64,000 bases of DNA from Datisca glomerata. Lineage: Eukaryota; Streptophyta; Magnoliopsida; Cucurbitales; Datiscaceae. Every line of letters begins with the position of its first letter. The first letter of the stretch is position 1. A program made the translations under genes and the position numbers. The DNA lies in contig QANY01008960.1 of NCBI GenBank assembly GCA_003255025.1, forward strand, positions 434,868-498,867, in the 5' to 3' direction. The notes beneath the pieces are model-generated. The model was not told the origin of the DNA and did not search any database. It saw only the letters and a list, made by a program, of their open reading frames with translations. This document shows positions 45,770 to 58,845 of the stretch, in pieces.

Positions 45770-48760
45770 CACCCTAGGTATTTGCTTCCAAGAAGATTTC
45801 CCAGTTGTTTTTTTCTTTTCTTTTTTGCATATGAATTAAATTACAACTATTCATTTTAGTCATGAATCACAATATAAACTAGGAAAACGTTAAAAAATAT
45901 TAATTTTTTAAATATTAATTTTTCACTTAAGAAAATATAATACTTTAAGAATATCATAATTTTTTCTGTAAATTCTAATGAGACCAGTATTATAATGAGG
46001 ATTGATTTTACCATTGGGTCATTGTCTATATAGTTAGGTCACGTAGTCTTACTCACTTTTACTTTTTTTTTTAATTTAATATAATAATTTTTAGATTTTT
46101 ATTTTAAAAAGTCATCCTATTAAAATATAAATTGTCACGTTCTTGAAAATTTTAAAATCTACTTTTTTATAAATATACCTCAATTTTGAAATTTTCATTT
46201 GTTTCCTTTTTTCAATCTATTGTTTATAAATTTACACATTTTTTATCCTCAAATACTAGAAACCCTCTCACTCTTTGTGTATATTCCCAAACATTTTAAA
46301 TTTGATTACTTTGATATAATTACTAATATGAATTTAATTTCAGTGACCTGATTATTTCCTGACAGTATTTTTCATTTAGATTTGTTGTTTGTAAGTTTTT
46401 TAATCAATCTATGTTAAAATGAATAAATAGTTGAAAAAAATATTACGATATTAGTGAATTCACAACCATCTTTCATTTATAAATAAATTCTTGCTCAGCT
46501 CGACTTGAAAAATATACTATTAAAAATATAATTTTGTAAAAGCTATCTTTAATATATTAAAAATGGGATGACAAGGAGAATCATTTTTAAACTACCCTTG
46601 ACTCTATTAATGGTGCACCATTATGATAATTTTTTTCTTTTCTTATTTCTCAAAATAATGTATATCTTGAAGAACAAATTTTTTATTTTTTATTTTTAGA
46701 TATGAGAATATATTAAGTTATTTCATGGTTAAGATATATACTAAAAAATTTTAATCAATAATCAATTAAAAAATAAACTATTTTTTAGTTCATTTATCAA
46801 TAGAAATTTAAGAAATAATATAATAAAAGTTAACTAAGAAATGTATAGATGATGTTCTTCTAACATAACTAACTTAACTGAAAATATTTTGGTGAGTAGG
46901 ACTTACGAAAAACATAAAAATTTAATTGTAATTTTTTAATTTTATTTACCAATAAATGTATGTTATTCAAAAAAATTTATGAAGAAGTAATGTATAAAAA
47001 ACAATCAAAATAATAAAATCATGCGTATCACGTGTACAGTACATGTAGTTTAACTAGTACAATAAAAATACCTTAAACTCATATAGCAAAAAATTATGTA
47101 GTGCAAAATATGTGATGAAAACATAATACATCATAAAAAGTGGCTTTACTGAACAAAATTCTAGTCCCGTCCCTGTTCATGGGATGACCCAGACACCATA
47201 TACAAATCTTCTGAACTAAGAATAAGCTTAAACAATAACAAGGAAGAATTTCACAAACATTTTTAAGGAAAGGGATTGATTGCCTTGTAATGAACACACC
47301 AATATTTATTCAGAAACAGATCCCTCTTGTTGTGGTCTATCATGAGGAGATATGTTCAATAAATTTAAAAGAAAATTATAGAATTTAACCATTTTAGTAG
47401 GGCGTTATATTTTTTTAATCATTTTTAAACATAATTAAGTTAATAACTAAGCTAATTTGACAATAATTTTTATTTTCACTTCACTTTTCTATAAGACAAT
47501 ATTCATATATTTATTATATATTAAATAAATAGCTAAAAATAGACATGCATCATCTATGAGTAATCTTTAAATTTTTTAAAATCTAACTTAATTGTTCTTT
47601 AACAAATTTAAAAAAAATCTTTCAATTTTTTTAATTAAACAAAATGAAATTGTGAGACTAATAAATCTGAAAAATAGTAAGACGAAAAATGTATACATGA
47701 GATATATAAAAAAATCCAATTAACACTCATAATATAAAAAAATAATTTAACACTTTTACTTATGACACAAAATCCACAAAAGGTTTTATATACATCAGAT
47801 ATATCATATGACAAAAATAAGAATAATATGAATTATGTCATTATTTTCATTTATTGATCTATTTTATTTCTATAAGTACTTATGTAATTAATGACAAAAA
47901 TAATTACTTCTTTGGATAAATCTTTCCTACAATTTAAAATCATTTAGTTTAGTTATTAATTATAATAAATGATAATTAATAAATGTGGTTGTGGGGTATT
48001 ATAGTAAATATAGTTTATAATTTTGTTGACTTTTTCTAAAACGGTTATTTTTCTTATTATTATTATTATTGACTATTTAACAAAATAAAATTTTCAAATG
48101 GTATATTTGCCTAGAAACACTAAATTCAAATCGTTAACTCATATAAGGATCATCCAAATCTCTTGAACACAAAGATGAAAAAAAAAAAAGAATAAGTAAG
48201 ATGTGATGTTTTTTTAAAATCAAATCTTAACTGTAAAAATTGTAACGATTGTAAATATAAAACATGATCCTCGCCTATTTGGACAAACATAAGAGGATCC
48301 ATATCAATTTGTGTCAGGTTGATTTTGTGATTTTTTTTTCCTGCATTTTGTTCTAAGCTGGGTGCGACCATGAAAAACTGATGTAGTGGACCAAATACAC
48401 CATTTCACTCTTAACCCCAATTTAAGAAGATAGTTTTGAATATTCATCACCAACAGATTTTTGAAGAGTGACATATTGGATGTATGAGTGAGTTGTCGAT
48501 TGACACTTTCATGAATTTGATTTTTCAATCCATTATAACTGATTCATTCTAAAATAATTACTTGTACAATGTAACAACTTTTATTTCTCCACTCGACACA
48601 AATATAATACAAACACATAATATAACAATTACGAACATATCACAATCTTGTAATTTTATAGTCATAACTGAAACTTTCAATCTCTAGATTTATGATTCGA
48701 TTCAGTGTAATTCCCTCATGCTCTTGACAAAAAAAACTACAAACACTTCGATTTAATAGA
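45770..48760. other. AT-rich spacer
   Basis: Three kilobases of very AT-rich DNA with no convincing coding region. The small frames at 47094-47297 and 48150-48528 lack family resemblance or good start context. Confidence 0.45.
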
Positions 48761-48768
48761 TGACACCC

Positions 48769-49083
48769 TCAAGTATGACCATTGCATCTTTCTTCACATA
48801 ACATTTCCATGCGATTAGCATAGTAGTTCCAGTTCACCTTGAGGAAATATCTTTTGCAATGAAGAAGTCGGGATAGAAAGTTTTTGGGGAAAATTGCACA
48901 TTCTAGGAGGATTGTTTGGAGACATTCTTTATAGCAACGTGAATCAAATTTCACAAAACGTGAACCAAAATCTGGGGAAGGAAATGAAGAATGAGAGACA
49001 AAGACACACTCACAGTGCTGCACCAAAACAAGCATCATAATAGTGAGACTTGCTATTCTCTCAACATTCCTCTTCACGACCAT
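48769..49083 (-). CDS. small secreted cysteine-rich protein, copy 3
   Basis: Intronless, 104 residues from ATG 49083; an upstream extension to 49140 begins with TTG and is not used. The signal peptide core is ASLTIMMLVLVQHC (11-24). Cysteines at 50, 54, 62, 76, 96 and 100 sit at the same residue numbers as in copy 2, with GSRFVKFDSRCYKECL, HCKRYFLKVNW and a CNGHT tail. Other positions have diverged more than between copies 1 and 2, and two extra cysteines occur at the signal-peptide end (24 and 26). A TATATAG motif at 49214-49220 is about 130 bp upstream. The copy-1/2 promoter blocks are not evident here. It is an older duplicate, separated from copy 2 by a LINE remnant and MOCS2B. Function unknown. 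Confidence 0.85.
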   Translation of the reverse strand: MVVKRNVERIASLTIMMLVLVQHCECVFVSHSSFPSPDFGSRFVKFDSRCYKECLQTILLECAIFPKNFLSRLLHCKRYFLKVNWNYYANRMEMLCEERCNGHT

Positions 49084-49229
49084 ATTTTTTCTTTTAAGAT
49101 GAAAAACTTCTGAAAATTCTCTTTCTTTATCATCAATCAATATTCAATCTTTCTTAGTATCTGGAGCACAGATTGTATGTAATAGATTTTAAAAAAATCT
49201 ATAGTATTGTTTGCTATATAAGAGTTAGG

Positions 49230-50215
49230 TGCAAGATTATATGGTAGGGTGCAAATTAGTGATGTTGAAAATTTAATGTTAGATTAAAATAATTTGTAAC
49301 ATACATATTGTTACAATTAGTGACTCAATTATGACTCGCAATAGTATTGTATTGGACCGAAAAATCAATGAGTAATGAATTATGATGCAATTGTTACAAA
49401 GTAATTAGACCAAAGAATCCATGAATGACAATGTTATTGAATCAAAGCTAATATTTTCATTATTTATTTACTATTAAAATGACCATAAGTTTAGATAAAG
49501 GTCCATATTGAGTTGAACATTATAGTTGACGAATTTGTTGTATGAGCTGCCCCAATCTTGATCCTAGTCATAATGAAACATTCGGCATTTTTTGATGGTT
49601 AACCCATATTTAAATTTAATTCAATTTTTTGTCAATAAATTCATCATAGTGAAATTTACGAGAATCAAAATACGGGTCACATGAATGACAGAATCTACTA
49701 TGATCAACGGGGCTAAAAACATTAGGTCAAATATGAACATTAAATGAAAATCAAGCTTACAATCAGATAAAACTACGGGCTTTTAATAAGAATGATCATA
49801 TTATAAAAAAATATTAGATGCAAATATAACCTGTTAACTAATATTAAAGAACGGGTGAAGCACCGAATTTTAAAAATATTCTTGCTATATCTAAAAACAA
49901 CTAACTCGTGAAAACTTTAAAAAATGTCATTCTAACATATTAAAAATATAATAGTCATTCTTACATATGAAACTTTAAAATCCCTTATATGTTACAATTT
50001 TCATAAAACTTCAACACGTTTTATTCCATAGTTTGCCCCAAGAATATACTCCACAGTTGAGTAAAATACAATAGAACTTTCCAGTTGTTTGCTTCACAAC
50101 AACAAAATTCCAAAAAGAAAGATGTGACAATAATTACTCAAAATACATAAAATCAGCATCTGGGAGATTATGCTGAAACCTCACAACATATTAATAACAT
50201 ATACTCAGCAAAACA
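49230..50215. other. spacer, including probable 3'UTR of V-ATPase H
   Basis: No gene is recognised. 50060-50219 is likely the 3'UTR of the neighbouring minus-strand gene. Confidence 0.45.
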
Positions 50216-50219
50216 AGAA

Positions 50220-53200
50220 CTAAACCTGCAAAAAGCTTGCATATTTAGCACCCAAGAAGAGCCTTTGAATACAGAGGAGGGCATTTTTGGTAACCTCAGC
50301 ATTCTCATGAGTCATCATTCTCATAACCTTTTCCTTGGCCTTAAGGTCTGTCACTATGATTCTCCCAGCTGGATGGTACTGAATGAACTGTGAAAGATCA
50401 TAGCAAACTACTGCCAGAGTCCTCGGGTCACTAGACGTGTTTAGAATCGTAATTAGGACCCTTAGTATCTGTAAAAGACGCCTTTATATTAGTTTCGAAA
50501 GCAACGCATTTAATGAGATTTCCTTGAGAACATGGGGATAATATACCAGAAAAGGAACAAAATTTACCTGGAAATCATTCTCTTCAAATTTGGTAATATT
50601 TTCACGCCAAAATACTGGGTCCTTGTGCATAGGAGACCAGTCAAGATGACCAAGGAGGACTTCTTGCTTATACTTATCGAAAGAACTTAGTTTCTTAATA
50701 TTGTCCTTCATTCCTTCTTCCAGTTGATTCAAAGTCTCCAACAGGTCCTATATTATATTACCGAATCATTTAAAAATCGCCCACGACAATCATCTTTTAG
50801 TACAAAATCACATACATGACGATGGCGGCCGTTATACTATTCCGTTCGAAATTATAAACTTATTATATATACAAATATAACATCTAAATAAAATCTCCAA
50901 GAATTTCATTTAAAAATCTCCACATGAAAAAGGCAAGTGATGCAAGAGGAATATAAGTGGCTAAATAAAAAATGTTTCCCAAGCATAACAAGAACGATGA
51001 CCATCCGTAGATACCAAGTTTAATATTAACATCTGACTAAAGTGTTAACACTTACGGATTCAATGTTAGTTTACTAGTATACGCATTATTCTTTCTTATA
51101 ATTGAAGAGCTAAAACCGATATTGACATTGCTGCAACTATAATGATATTATAGTTTTTAATTAATTTCACCTCCGCAAATCAACCAAAGTGGATGTGATG
51201 TAAATCAACAATATCACTTCATGTTCACCAAGTCCTCTGACCAAATATATATGTGAACTACTGAGCAGAAATAAGAGTTAACGATGAAAGGCAAAAGACC
51301 AAGGACATAAAATCTGTAACTTCCCACCTCATCACTCCATGCTTGAGTTTTCAGACTCTGAACAATTTGTGGTAGCCCTAGATCCACCATTTGGGAACCA
51401 AATGACCCTTTGGATAGCAAGTTCCTGAGAGTTGAGACAACAACTCGAACAACCTAACATAAATTATCACACAAGTATATGTATCAGAGACATTTCTCCT
51501 TTTCATATGGTAAAACAAATACTAAAATTGAAATCAAAGAAATCTGAAACACTGGAATTTGTGAAGTTCTTCCTGCAGGTATTCTACTTAACGATAGTAA
51601 GAAAGCAGAAGGTCCAGGTCCATAGTACGAACACTAGAGAAGAATTACTCTTTCATTTGGCAATAGACATTTTTGGTAAAATGATTAGGACAAAATAAGA
51701 CTTGAATTGATACAATGAAACAAAAGAAGAACACACCTTCTCCTTTGTAGAACTTTTAACAACTTCTACGAGTCTTGGAAGGGTTCTAGAAGTGGCCAAG
51801 TACTCAATGGCAGGCTCATAGAAGGATAAGAGCCAGATACAAAGACATGTTTCATAGAGAAGCTATTAGAAAGAAAACCTTCAATTAGTTTCATAATTCA
51901 AATTTTATGTGCATATGGTTCAAAGAAATGAACAAACAGAGCTCCTGTTAATTTCAGATCCTCAATCAACATGATAGAATGAGACATAACAAACAGCATA
52001 TTAGAGTGACATACAAACTGGGTTTTAACTACTATCATAAGTGAAAAAGGGAACTTTATTTGTCAAAACATCTAGAATACAAACAGAGTTACCTGTATAG
52101 ATTGTTGGGTAGATGCTGGAGAAATAAAAGGAATGAGCAGCTTCACTCCATCTGCTTGAACAAAGGAAGACCTGACTGATGGTTCCTTGAGTAAAGTTGC
52201 AAGGCAGTGGATGGAAGTTGGGATGCCACGACTAGGATGGGAAGGGTTCTTCAGCTACACATGATATTTAACAAGAAACTACTTCAGGCTACACGCTTAA
52301 CCATGTGTGTTTCCAGTATCAACTATTTATGCATCAATAATTTCGTATAGAGAATACCCAATCTGACATAGCTACTTTACCATCATGGATGTCCTTGTCA
52401 TCATCTCACTATGCCTTTTGAGCATTGCAATTTTTTTTTCAGTTTACAGATTTGCCTCAATAGATAACAACAATTCTCAACATTTAAAATTAGCCAGATA
52501 ATCTTTCCTTCAGTTTACAGATTTGCCACTTTAAACTAGCTAAGGAAAGATTAAAACTTATTAAAACGCACGAAATCTTTTATCATCCTAAGTTACAGCA
52601 TGTCAGCAATCAATATTTAAAATTTCAGAAGATAAGATTAAAACGAGTTAAAATCATATGAAATATGTGAGCAAACCAAAGTGTTGAGAACCGAACCCAG
52701 AAAAAAAAAGGGTGAATTCTTAAAGAACCAACTGAAGACCAAAGAACAAAATGAAACAAAAACTTGACCATAGGAATGGGCTTTAACTTTTGGACCAAAA
52801 TGTCAGCTAATTGGTATTCACTCTCTAGTCTTAACCCACGGCATCCAAGAATGTGTCATTGAACCATGCTTTGGTGTCTACTTCAAGAAGCCTGACACGC
52901 CATAATACATACTATACTGGGACACTGGCAACTAATCTGTACAATATAACATTTGGTCAAATCTGCCTGACTTGCTTTATTTTCCCCAAGACAGCTTGTG
53001 ACTGTTCATTCTTTATCAATTAAAATATCTCAACTGGGTGGATACACGAGCTTAGGGATCAACATTGAAGACATACCTGTGCACATAGCCACTCAACCAG
53101 TCCTTTCAGCACGTCATCAATAGTAGTGGTGCTTTTCTTGGAGTTTGAGGCATCTCCGCTCTCCTGGGCTTTTGGCCGTGCACTATACTCACAAAAAGGA

Positions 53201-55615
53201 GAAAAACAATGTTATAAAAAATGTAGTGGGAAAAACTCACATTTAATTTTGATTTCTTGAACTCAAAAAGTGGAAAAAGTAAATCATACACCTCACAACT
53301 AGAGCAAGAATTTTACAGCTCTTCTCCTGTAAGAACCAATTTCCCTTCCAAAGCAATCTGAAATTGACAAGATAATGAATTGGTTTAGTCTCCCTAACAT
53401 GCAAATGATATTACTGCAATTTTATAATTGAAAACGAATATTATATAAACTATGTAATCGTTGTTTTCCATTTCCATTCGAGCTGGACCTTGGTGCCGCT
53501 ATTGTTAGTTCATGGAATATTCACAAATCGATAATATAATCACGTGAACAAGTGGCAGAGATGGACATTCCAAGTCAGTCACGTGACATCTACAGAAAGA
53601 AAACACTTCTAGCTATTTTTACTACAGCAAATATGGAGAAATATCTAGTCATCTTTTTAGATCTAAAGTCTCAGACTGTGAATTTTCAAACACCCAAACA
53701 ACTGTTGGAACTTAAACATGCACAGGAAAATATGTCAAGTCTGATACCACATGCGTACTTCCAGTCATTCCTTTTCCTAGTTTATATTTTTCAGATTCTA
53801 TTCCCTATTTCATGATTTCATTTCTCATCCTCACCACTTGTTCAAGTAACCAAGATATTTTCCTTTCATATAATGGATCAGTGCGCTACTTACTAGAACG
53901 CATTGTAGAAAGTGATACCACATTTCTATTGTCACCACAAACACTTCTATAGAACCATGACAAAGTGGGAACCATGTATCTAAGAAGACAGCGACTCTTG
54001 GAATAGAAACAATTCGCACTATATGCAGTGAAGAATTAAGTGGAGTCCGGAGAAAGGATAAAAAGGATGATGGGTTGCTTCATTAGCAAATTCAGCTAAA
54101 GAACCGACTCAGCTTTAATTAAAGAACACATTTTGTGAAAGAAAAATATATTAAAATGTGCGATTTTAACACCAACTAATTTCTCACAAATACTTACCTC
54201 AAGAAAGGTTCATAAGTATCTTCGTTTGCAAGGGAACTGTCATGGAACAATCTTGCTCTTTTTGGGTTTGCTGCAAAGCAGATAACCAACAGGTTATTAC
54301 TTAATAAAGTTCATAGAAATATTATGTCAAAATCCGCCGATTACCTGTAAGCATTTCATCGATCAATGCTAGAACATATTCTACTGTTTCCTCTTTAAAT
54401 ATGTCACGTAGAATGTTGACAAATACCCGAACATAAGCTGGACCATCCTGACATTCAGGACAAATTGAAAATCAATGGATATCAGAAGCAACAAAAGAAA
54501 GAAAAACTCATCCCCAATTTAATTAGGGTTGCCCACTAAGATTTAAGAATCACGGATATATTGTCCTAGAGAACTAGATTAAAAGAGAAGGCAGTTATGA
54601 ACACGCCAAACATTACATAAAGTAGTAAGGATTGAAGTCTAAACTCAAATGCGCTACTAGAGTTAAGACATTACATCATCCAGCAATTGTGCTCTGTAAC
54701 TTTCTGGTCTGTTATCATAACGCCTTAACAGCTGAAGGCTTGTTCCACTGATCAGTTTAGTTGTCATATATGTCTCCCATGGGATGTCCCTTTTCAAAAC
54801 CTTTAAAATAAAATCCCAATGTTAGTGAAACCATGAACATTGAGAACGAGATATATGAGTAGGATGATGTATCCAGTAAACATATTTAAATCCCTCTAAT
54901 CAGGGAGGAGGTCAGGGCCCTTCGGGAGATACCCTACATAGAACAAAATGTTCAACAGTAGAAAATCAAACTTGAAATGTGACCACAACCTCCATCGCTA
55001 ACTTGAAATGGAAGAATATACCAATAGACCAACGACGCAAGATATGGGAGGGGCGGACACAATATAAAGACCTTCAGGTATCACCTATTATGAAATAATT
55101 GTATATCATGACTTACATGTAAGCTTCAATTTAGCTAAATATTGGCAAACTCTAACGGTACCCCTTTCTGTTAATTAGCATTTCCGGGTAACTGATAGTG
55201 ATACTGGTTGGAATCTCCTGACGGAGCATGAGACTTCCAGTTTAAGTCTTAAGTTCAAGGCGTGCTTAAGTTAACTTGCCTATTGAAAGGCATCCAGTTT
55301 TTTTAGAAAACTACCATTCTAACTTCTAAACCCAAAAACAATTTCCGGATGTTTGAGACCCAGTACGATAACCAAGTATTTAGAACACCATCACATCACA
55401 GGTGCTATGAAACAGTTCAAACAGAACAATTCTCGGATACAAAAGTGATTCATTAACCATAAGCGTCATCATAAGTAGATTCAATTGTGCTAAGACTTCA
55501 TTACAAAGGTTCTTTAGAGTCAGATCAACAATGACAAATACACGAGGAAAAAAGATACCCAAAAGTCAGAATCACCAACCTGTTCCGTGGTAAGCTCAGC
55601 ATGGTCGGTTGCCAT
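50220..55615 (-). CDS. VHA-H: V-type H+-ATPase subunit H, 11 coding exons
   Basis: Coding exons, 5' to 3' on minus: 55580-55615, 54675-54800, 54345-54447, 54198-54270, 53292-53357, 53077-53182, 52093-52254, 51737-51862, 51328-51453, 50568-50747, 50220-50468. They join in phase to 450 residues, close to plant VHA-H. All donors are GT and all acceptors AG. Subunit H is the regulatory V1 subunit at the V1/Vo interface, needed for coupling and for silencing free V1. Landmarks are [12 protein letters not shown] (start), [93 protein letters not shown] and [20 protein letters not shown] near the C-terminus (family HEAT-like helices). A 5'UTR acceptor (TTGCAG) is at 55668, with a first untranslated exon at about 55988-56060. 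No disruption is seen, so it is presumed functional. Confidence 0.97.
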
Positions 55616-55667
55616 TACAACTTTCACTTGCAATTATATCAAAATTTTGGCCGATTCGAACAAAACA

Positions 55668-55987
55668 CTGCAAATCAAGAAATTGGACGAAAACCTCCGT
55701 AAGTTAATCCAATTACTTCAGAAAGCATAGAAAACAAAATTCATTGTAATTTAAGAACCCATTAGTGAAAGAACAGAAAGACAATCAAATTGCTTGAGGA
55801 AAATAAAAGATAGGAGAGAAAACCAAAGTTTCTCGTCAGTCTGGTAAAAAAGTAATAATAGAAAATTCAACAGAGAATAAGGCAAAGCACAATTAGAGGT
55901 CGCAATGGAAACCCAAATTCAATCCACAAAGAAAAAAAAACAGGAGAAATTCAGAGACAGAAAGAGATGGATGTCTGGGGCTTTTAC
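55668..55987 (-). other. 5'UTR intron of VHA-H
   Basis: Donor CAGCAG|GTAAAAG at 55981-55987 and acceptor GATTTGCAG at 55668-55676 on the minus strand. The leader continues in 55616-55667 directly into the ATG. Confidence 0.65.
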
Positions 55988-56039
55988 CTGCTAATGGTTT
56001 TCTGATTTTCTCTGTGAGAGAAGGCTGTCGATCAATAGA

Positions 56040-56110
56040 GAGTGGAGATAGATCAGGGATGATGAACCTTCAGCGCACATGTATTGCACGTGTCGACCAG
56101 CTCCTGTTAA
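56040..56110 (-). promoter_or_regulatory. VHA-H promoter region with G-box
   Basis: CACGTGTC (G-box/ABRE core CACGTG at 56087-56092) lies just upstream of the presumed first untranslated exon. Such a site would fit abscisic-acid or stress input to V-ATPase. That is an inference from the motif only, and no TATA box was placed. Confidence 0.4.
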
Positions 56111-56299
56111 AATAATTTTGAGAAAAATCCATTTTTGGTCCCTAACGTTTCAATCAATTCCTAAATGCGTCCCTCAAGTTTTAAAGTTCCATGAAGAACA
56201 ACAGGTATAATTATAACAGGAAAGATTTGAAATTTAGAGGTAGAGTTGGATGTGATGGTGAGAAAGGAGATGCTAAGGACAAGAGATTGGTAGCCCGTA

Positions 56300-57200
56300 T
56301 TACAGGGAATTATAATAAGTTATTTATTTTATTTTGAAACTTTTCAGCATATACGGACTTGTTTGGTAGCCCGTATTATACAGTATTAAAAGTAGGACAG
56401 TATTATTTTAGTATTATCTGATGTTTGGTAAAAATATGAAACTCGTACTAATTAATACGGTGAGACTCTTTAGTCTCAACTACATGATATAATTTAGTCT
56501 CCTCCTTTTAGAGGGACTACACTAGACTAAAAAAAATAAAATTATTTTTTAATTTATATCTTAAAATTATTTTTTTATTAAAATAATTTTTTTAATTTAT
56601 ATCTTATAAGAACTTCACTCACTAATGAAAATAATTTTTGAATTTTTGAAAGGTGCAAAATTAGTTACTTATGACTTAATTTTACCAATTTTCAAAGTCA
56701 TTTACTATCTTTTTCTTCCTTTTATCTGAATTTTGAGAGCCTCTCAATCGTATGAGTGGTTTCGGTAATTATTTATATATTTTAAATGACTTATTTTATG
56801 TATTAAAAATTCAATGAATTTTTTTCTTATTTCAATGTTTATAACTATAAATTATCACTATCTTAAAATTTACGGGTATAATTAAATTTACATTTTTAGT
56901 CAAAAAATAGGGAATTTACGGTGATAGCATGAATTAGATAATTTATTTTATAATTGAAAATGTAAAATAACATGTTGATGAATTTCAAATAAACTTTTGC
57001 AGATCAAATCATGATAAACAATTTTACAATCTAAAACTATAACGTGGCAAACATTGTATAAGTGTTACAGTTTTTTGACTAATAAAGCATCAAACACTGG
57101 ACAGTATTATTTAATCCAATACAATATAGTACAGTACAGTCTGAGAGATTTAGTACAGTACTATTCGGTACTATCCGGTACTATCCTGATTGTCAAGAGC
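56300..57200. mobile_element. possible MITE-like element upstream of VHA-H
   Basis: The left end (56350-56420: ACAGTATTAAAAGTAGGACAG...TATTTTAGTATTATCTGATGTTTGGTA) and the right end (57085-57190) share GTATTATTTAA/GACAGTATTA-like blocks in opposite orientation. The right end also has tandem CGGTACTATC units. The interior is AT-rich and non-coding. Inverted similarity is imperfect, and no target duplication was found. Confidence 0.3.
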
Positions 57201-57209
57201 CCATTTTAG

Positions 57210-58240
57210 TCTTAATATTTACAAGATCATAGTCTAGACGAATTTTTTTGTTAAATTGTTATCTAGCAAATTTTAATCTTAACGTCTGAAAAAGAGGCCA
57301 CACCTAGCAAAAAAGACTTGCTAGCTAGATCATGATCTAGTAAAAGGCAACTTTATCTTCCACTCAGTACAAAATGTCACATTCATAAAAAAACATTCAA
57401 GTCTGAAAATTGTTCTTATCTTTTTTATGGTCTAATTTCAATTTCTCAATAAGATTTCAGAGTTTGAGAGATAAAATGAAGGGGAAAGAAATGACAGGTT
57501 AATCATCGATTTTTGGATTTTATGCACAATCTGATCCGACCCTGTACCAGAGACTAAGATGAATGAACACCGGGGTTACCTCAGTTACAAAACTAAAGGA
57601 AAATCTCTTCTTTTATTTTTGAAAAAAATCTCAATTCTCTCCTTTAATTTGCATACATTCTCTCTTTCTTGAGAATGACATGTATGTCCACTCAGTTAGA
57701 AAATTATTAGTTTTTCTATGAAAATACAAAAACAGCTTTAATCAGTTTCTAAAAATAGTTTCCAAAAGATTATTTTTTTTAACTAGAAAATGTTTTAGAA
57801 AAAAAGAAGAGAATCTAAAAATGATTCCGGGTTAAAACACTCATGGCTGACAAAAAAATAGAGGGGTAAATTTGGCACAAAATTTTATTTGAATGGCGTT
57901 ACTGTAGCAATAATGTTTTATATATCAATAAAATAATAAAATTAAGGTGGTCGGTGTTCTAAAAGAGATGGAGTGTCCGTATTATCTAAGTAAACTAGAT
58001 AGAAGATTAAATGAATTTTTCTTTTTTAAAGCAGTGAAGAACCTATTTGGGACGTTGTAAAACAATTGAGGATTTGTAACTTGAAAACTAGAAGGGACGA
58101 TTTTTCTCTCTCTCTCTCCTCCTAAAGCTTCTCTCTCTAAGGTCTTACGCTCTTCTCAATTTATGTGCATTTATGGTAGATCTTCCTCGAGATTGGGACT
58201 TGTGTTTGGAGAAAGTTTGATTGTTTGATCAACAATTGTA
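57210..58240. other. spacer
   Basis: AT-rich, with a TCTCTC microsatellite at about 58107-58137. No gene is recognised. Confidence 0.4.
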
Positions 58241-58273
58241 GAAGGATGAAGGAGAGCAAGTGTGAATTTGTGT

Positions 58274-58462
58274 ATGGCCCCCGAGACACTAACGAATGGG
58301 TGTGTAGCTGTTCCTAAGAAACGTGGAAGACTTGCTAAAAATAGAGGCTTGAACACTAACCCTAACGTGACACTTCCTGTTTTGGCAAACAATGATAATA
58401 CTTCAAAAGAAGTTAACGTAGTTCCAACTTTGAGCATCGAGGGAACCTCTCGTGATGTTTGA
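58274..58462 (+). CDS. short frame with AT-hook-like motif, possibly LINE ORF1 start
   Basis: A 62-codon frame from ATG 58274 contains VAVPKKRGRLAKNRG, similar to an AT-hook (KRGRP) and to the basic region of some plant LINE first ORFs. It ends at a stop at 58460-58462. It lies about 400 bp before LINE RT on the same strand, but a degenerate CGGTTTGGTTCGG region and (AT)n intervene. It could be a LINE fragment or a host remnant. Confidence 0.3.
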   Translation: MAPETLTNGCVAVPKKRGRLAKNRGLNTNPNVTLPVLANNDNTSKEVNVVPTLSIEGTSRDV

Positions 58463-58499
58463 CTGTACTTTTGAGGGTTTTGATGGGGATATCGAGGGT

Positions 58500-58705
58500 G
58501 AAGATTAGGGGTGTAATCGGTTCGACTCGATTTAGGGGTATTTTAGAACCGAACCGCAATATCATTTTTTTAAAATATTAGAACTGAACTAAACCACCAG
58601 ATCAAGGTAAACTAAACCGGACCGAATGGTCCAAAACTGGTTTGGTTCGGTTCAGTTTTACGGTTTTGTCCTGCCAAAATATATATATATATATATATAT
58701 AAGGA
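58500..58705. repeat. GGTTCGGTTTGGTTCGG-like degenerate repeat and (AT)n
   Basis: Contains ACCGAACCGCAAT, AACCGGACCGAATGG and TGGTTTGGTTCGGTTCAG in both orientations, followed by (AT)n at 58680-58700. This is a common plant low-complexity repeat type. Confidence 0.6.
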
Positions 58706-58845
58706 GAGAAAAAAGAACCAAACCATTTTCTACCTATAATAAACCACATAAAACACTTATTAAATTCAAGACGGTCTTATAATTTAAGCAATACAAGGTT
58801 GATAACAAAAACAAAGAATGAAAGTCACAACTCAACATAAAAAAG

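Noticed and set aside
49084..49140. N-terminal extension of cysteine-rich copy 3
   Set aside because: The extended frame begins with TTG; the ATG at 49083 gives a protein of the same length and cysteine numbering as copy 2.
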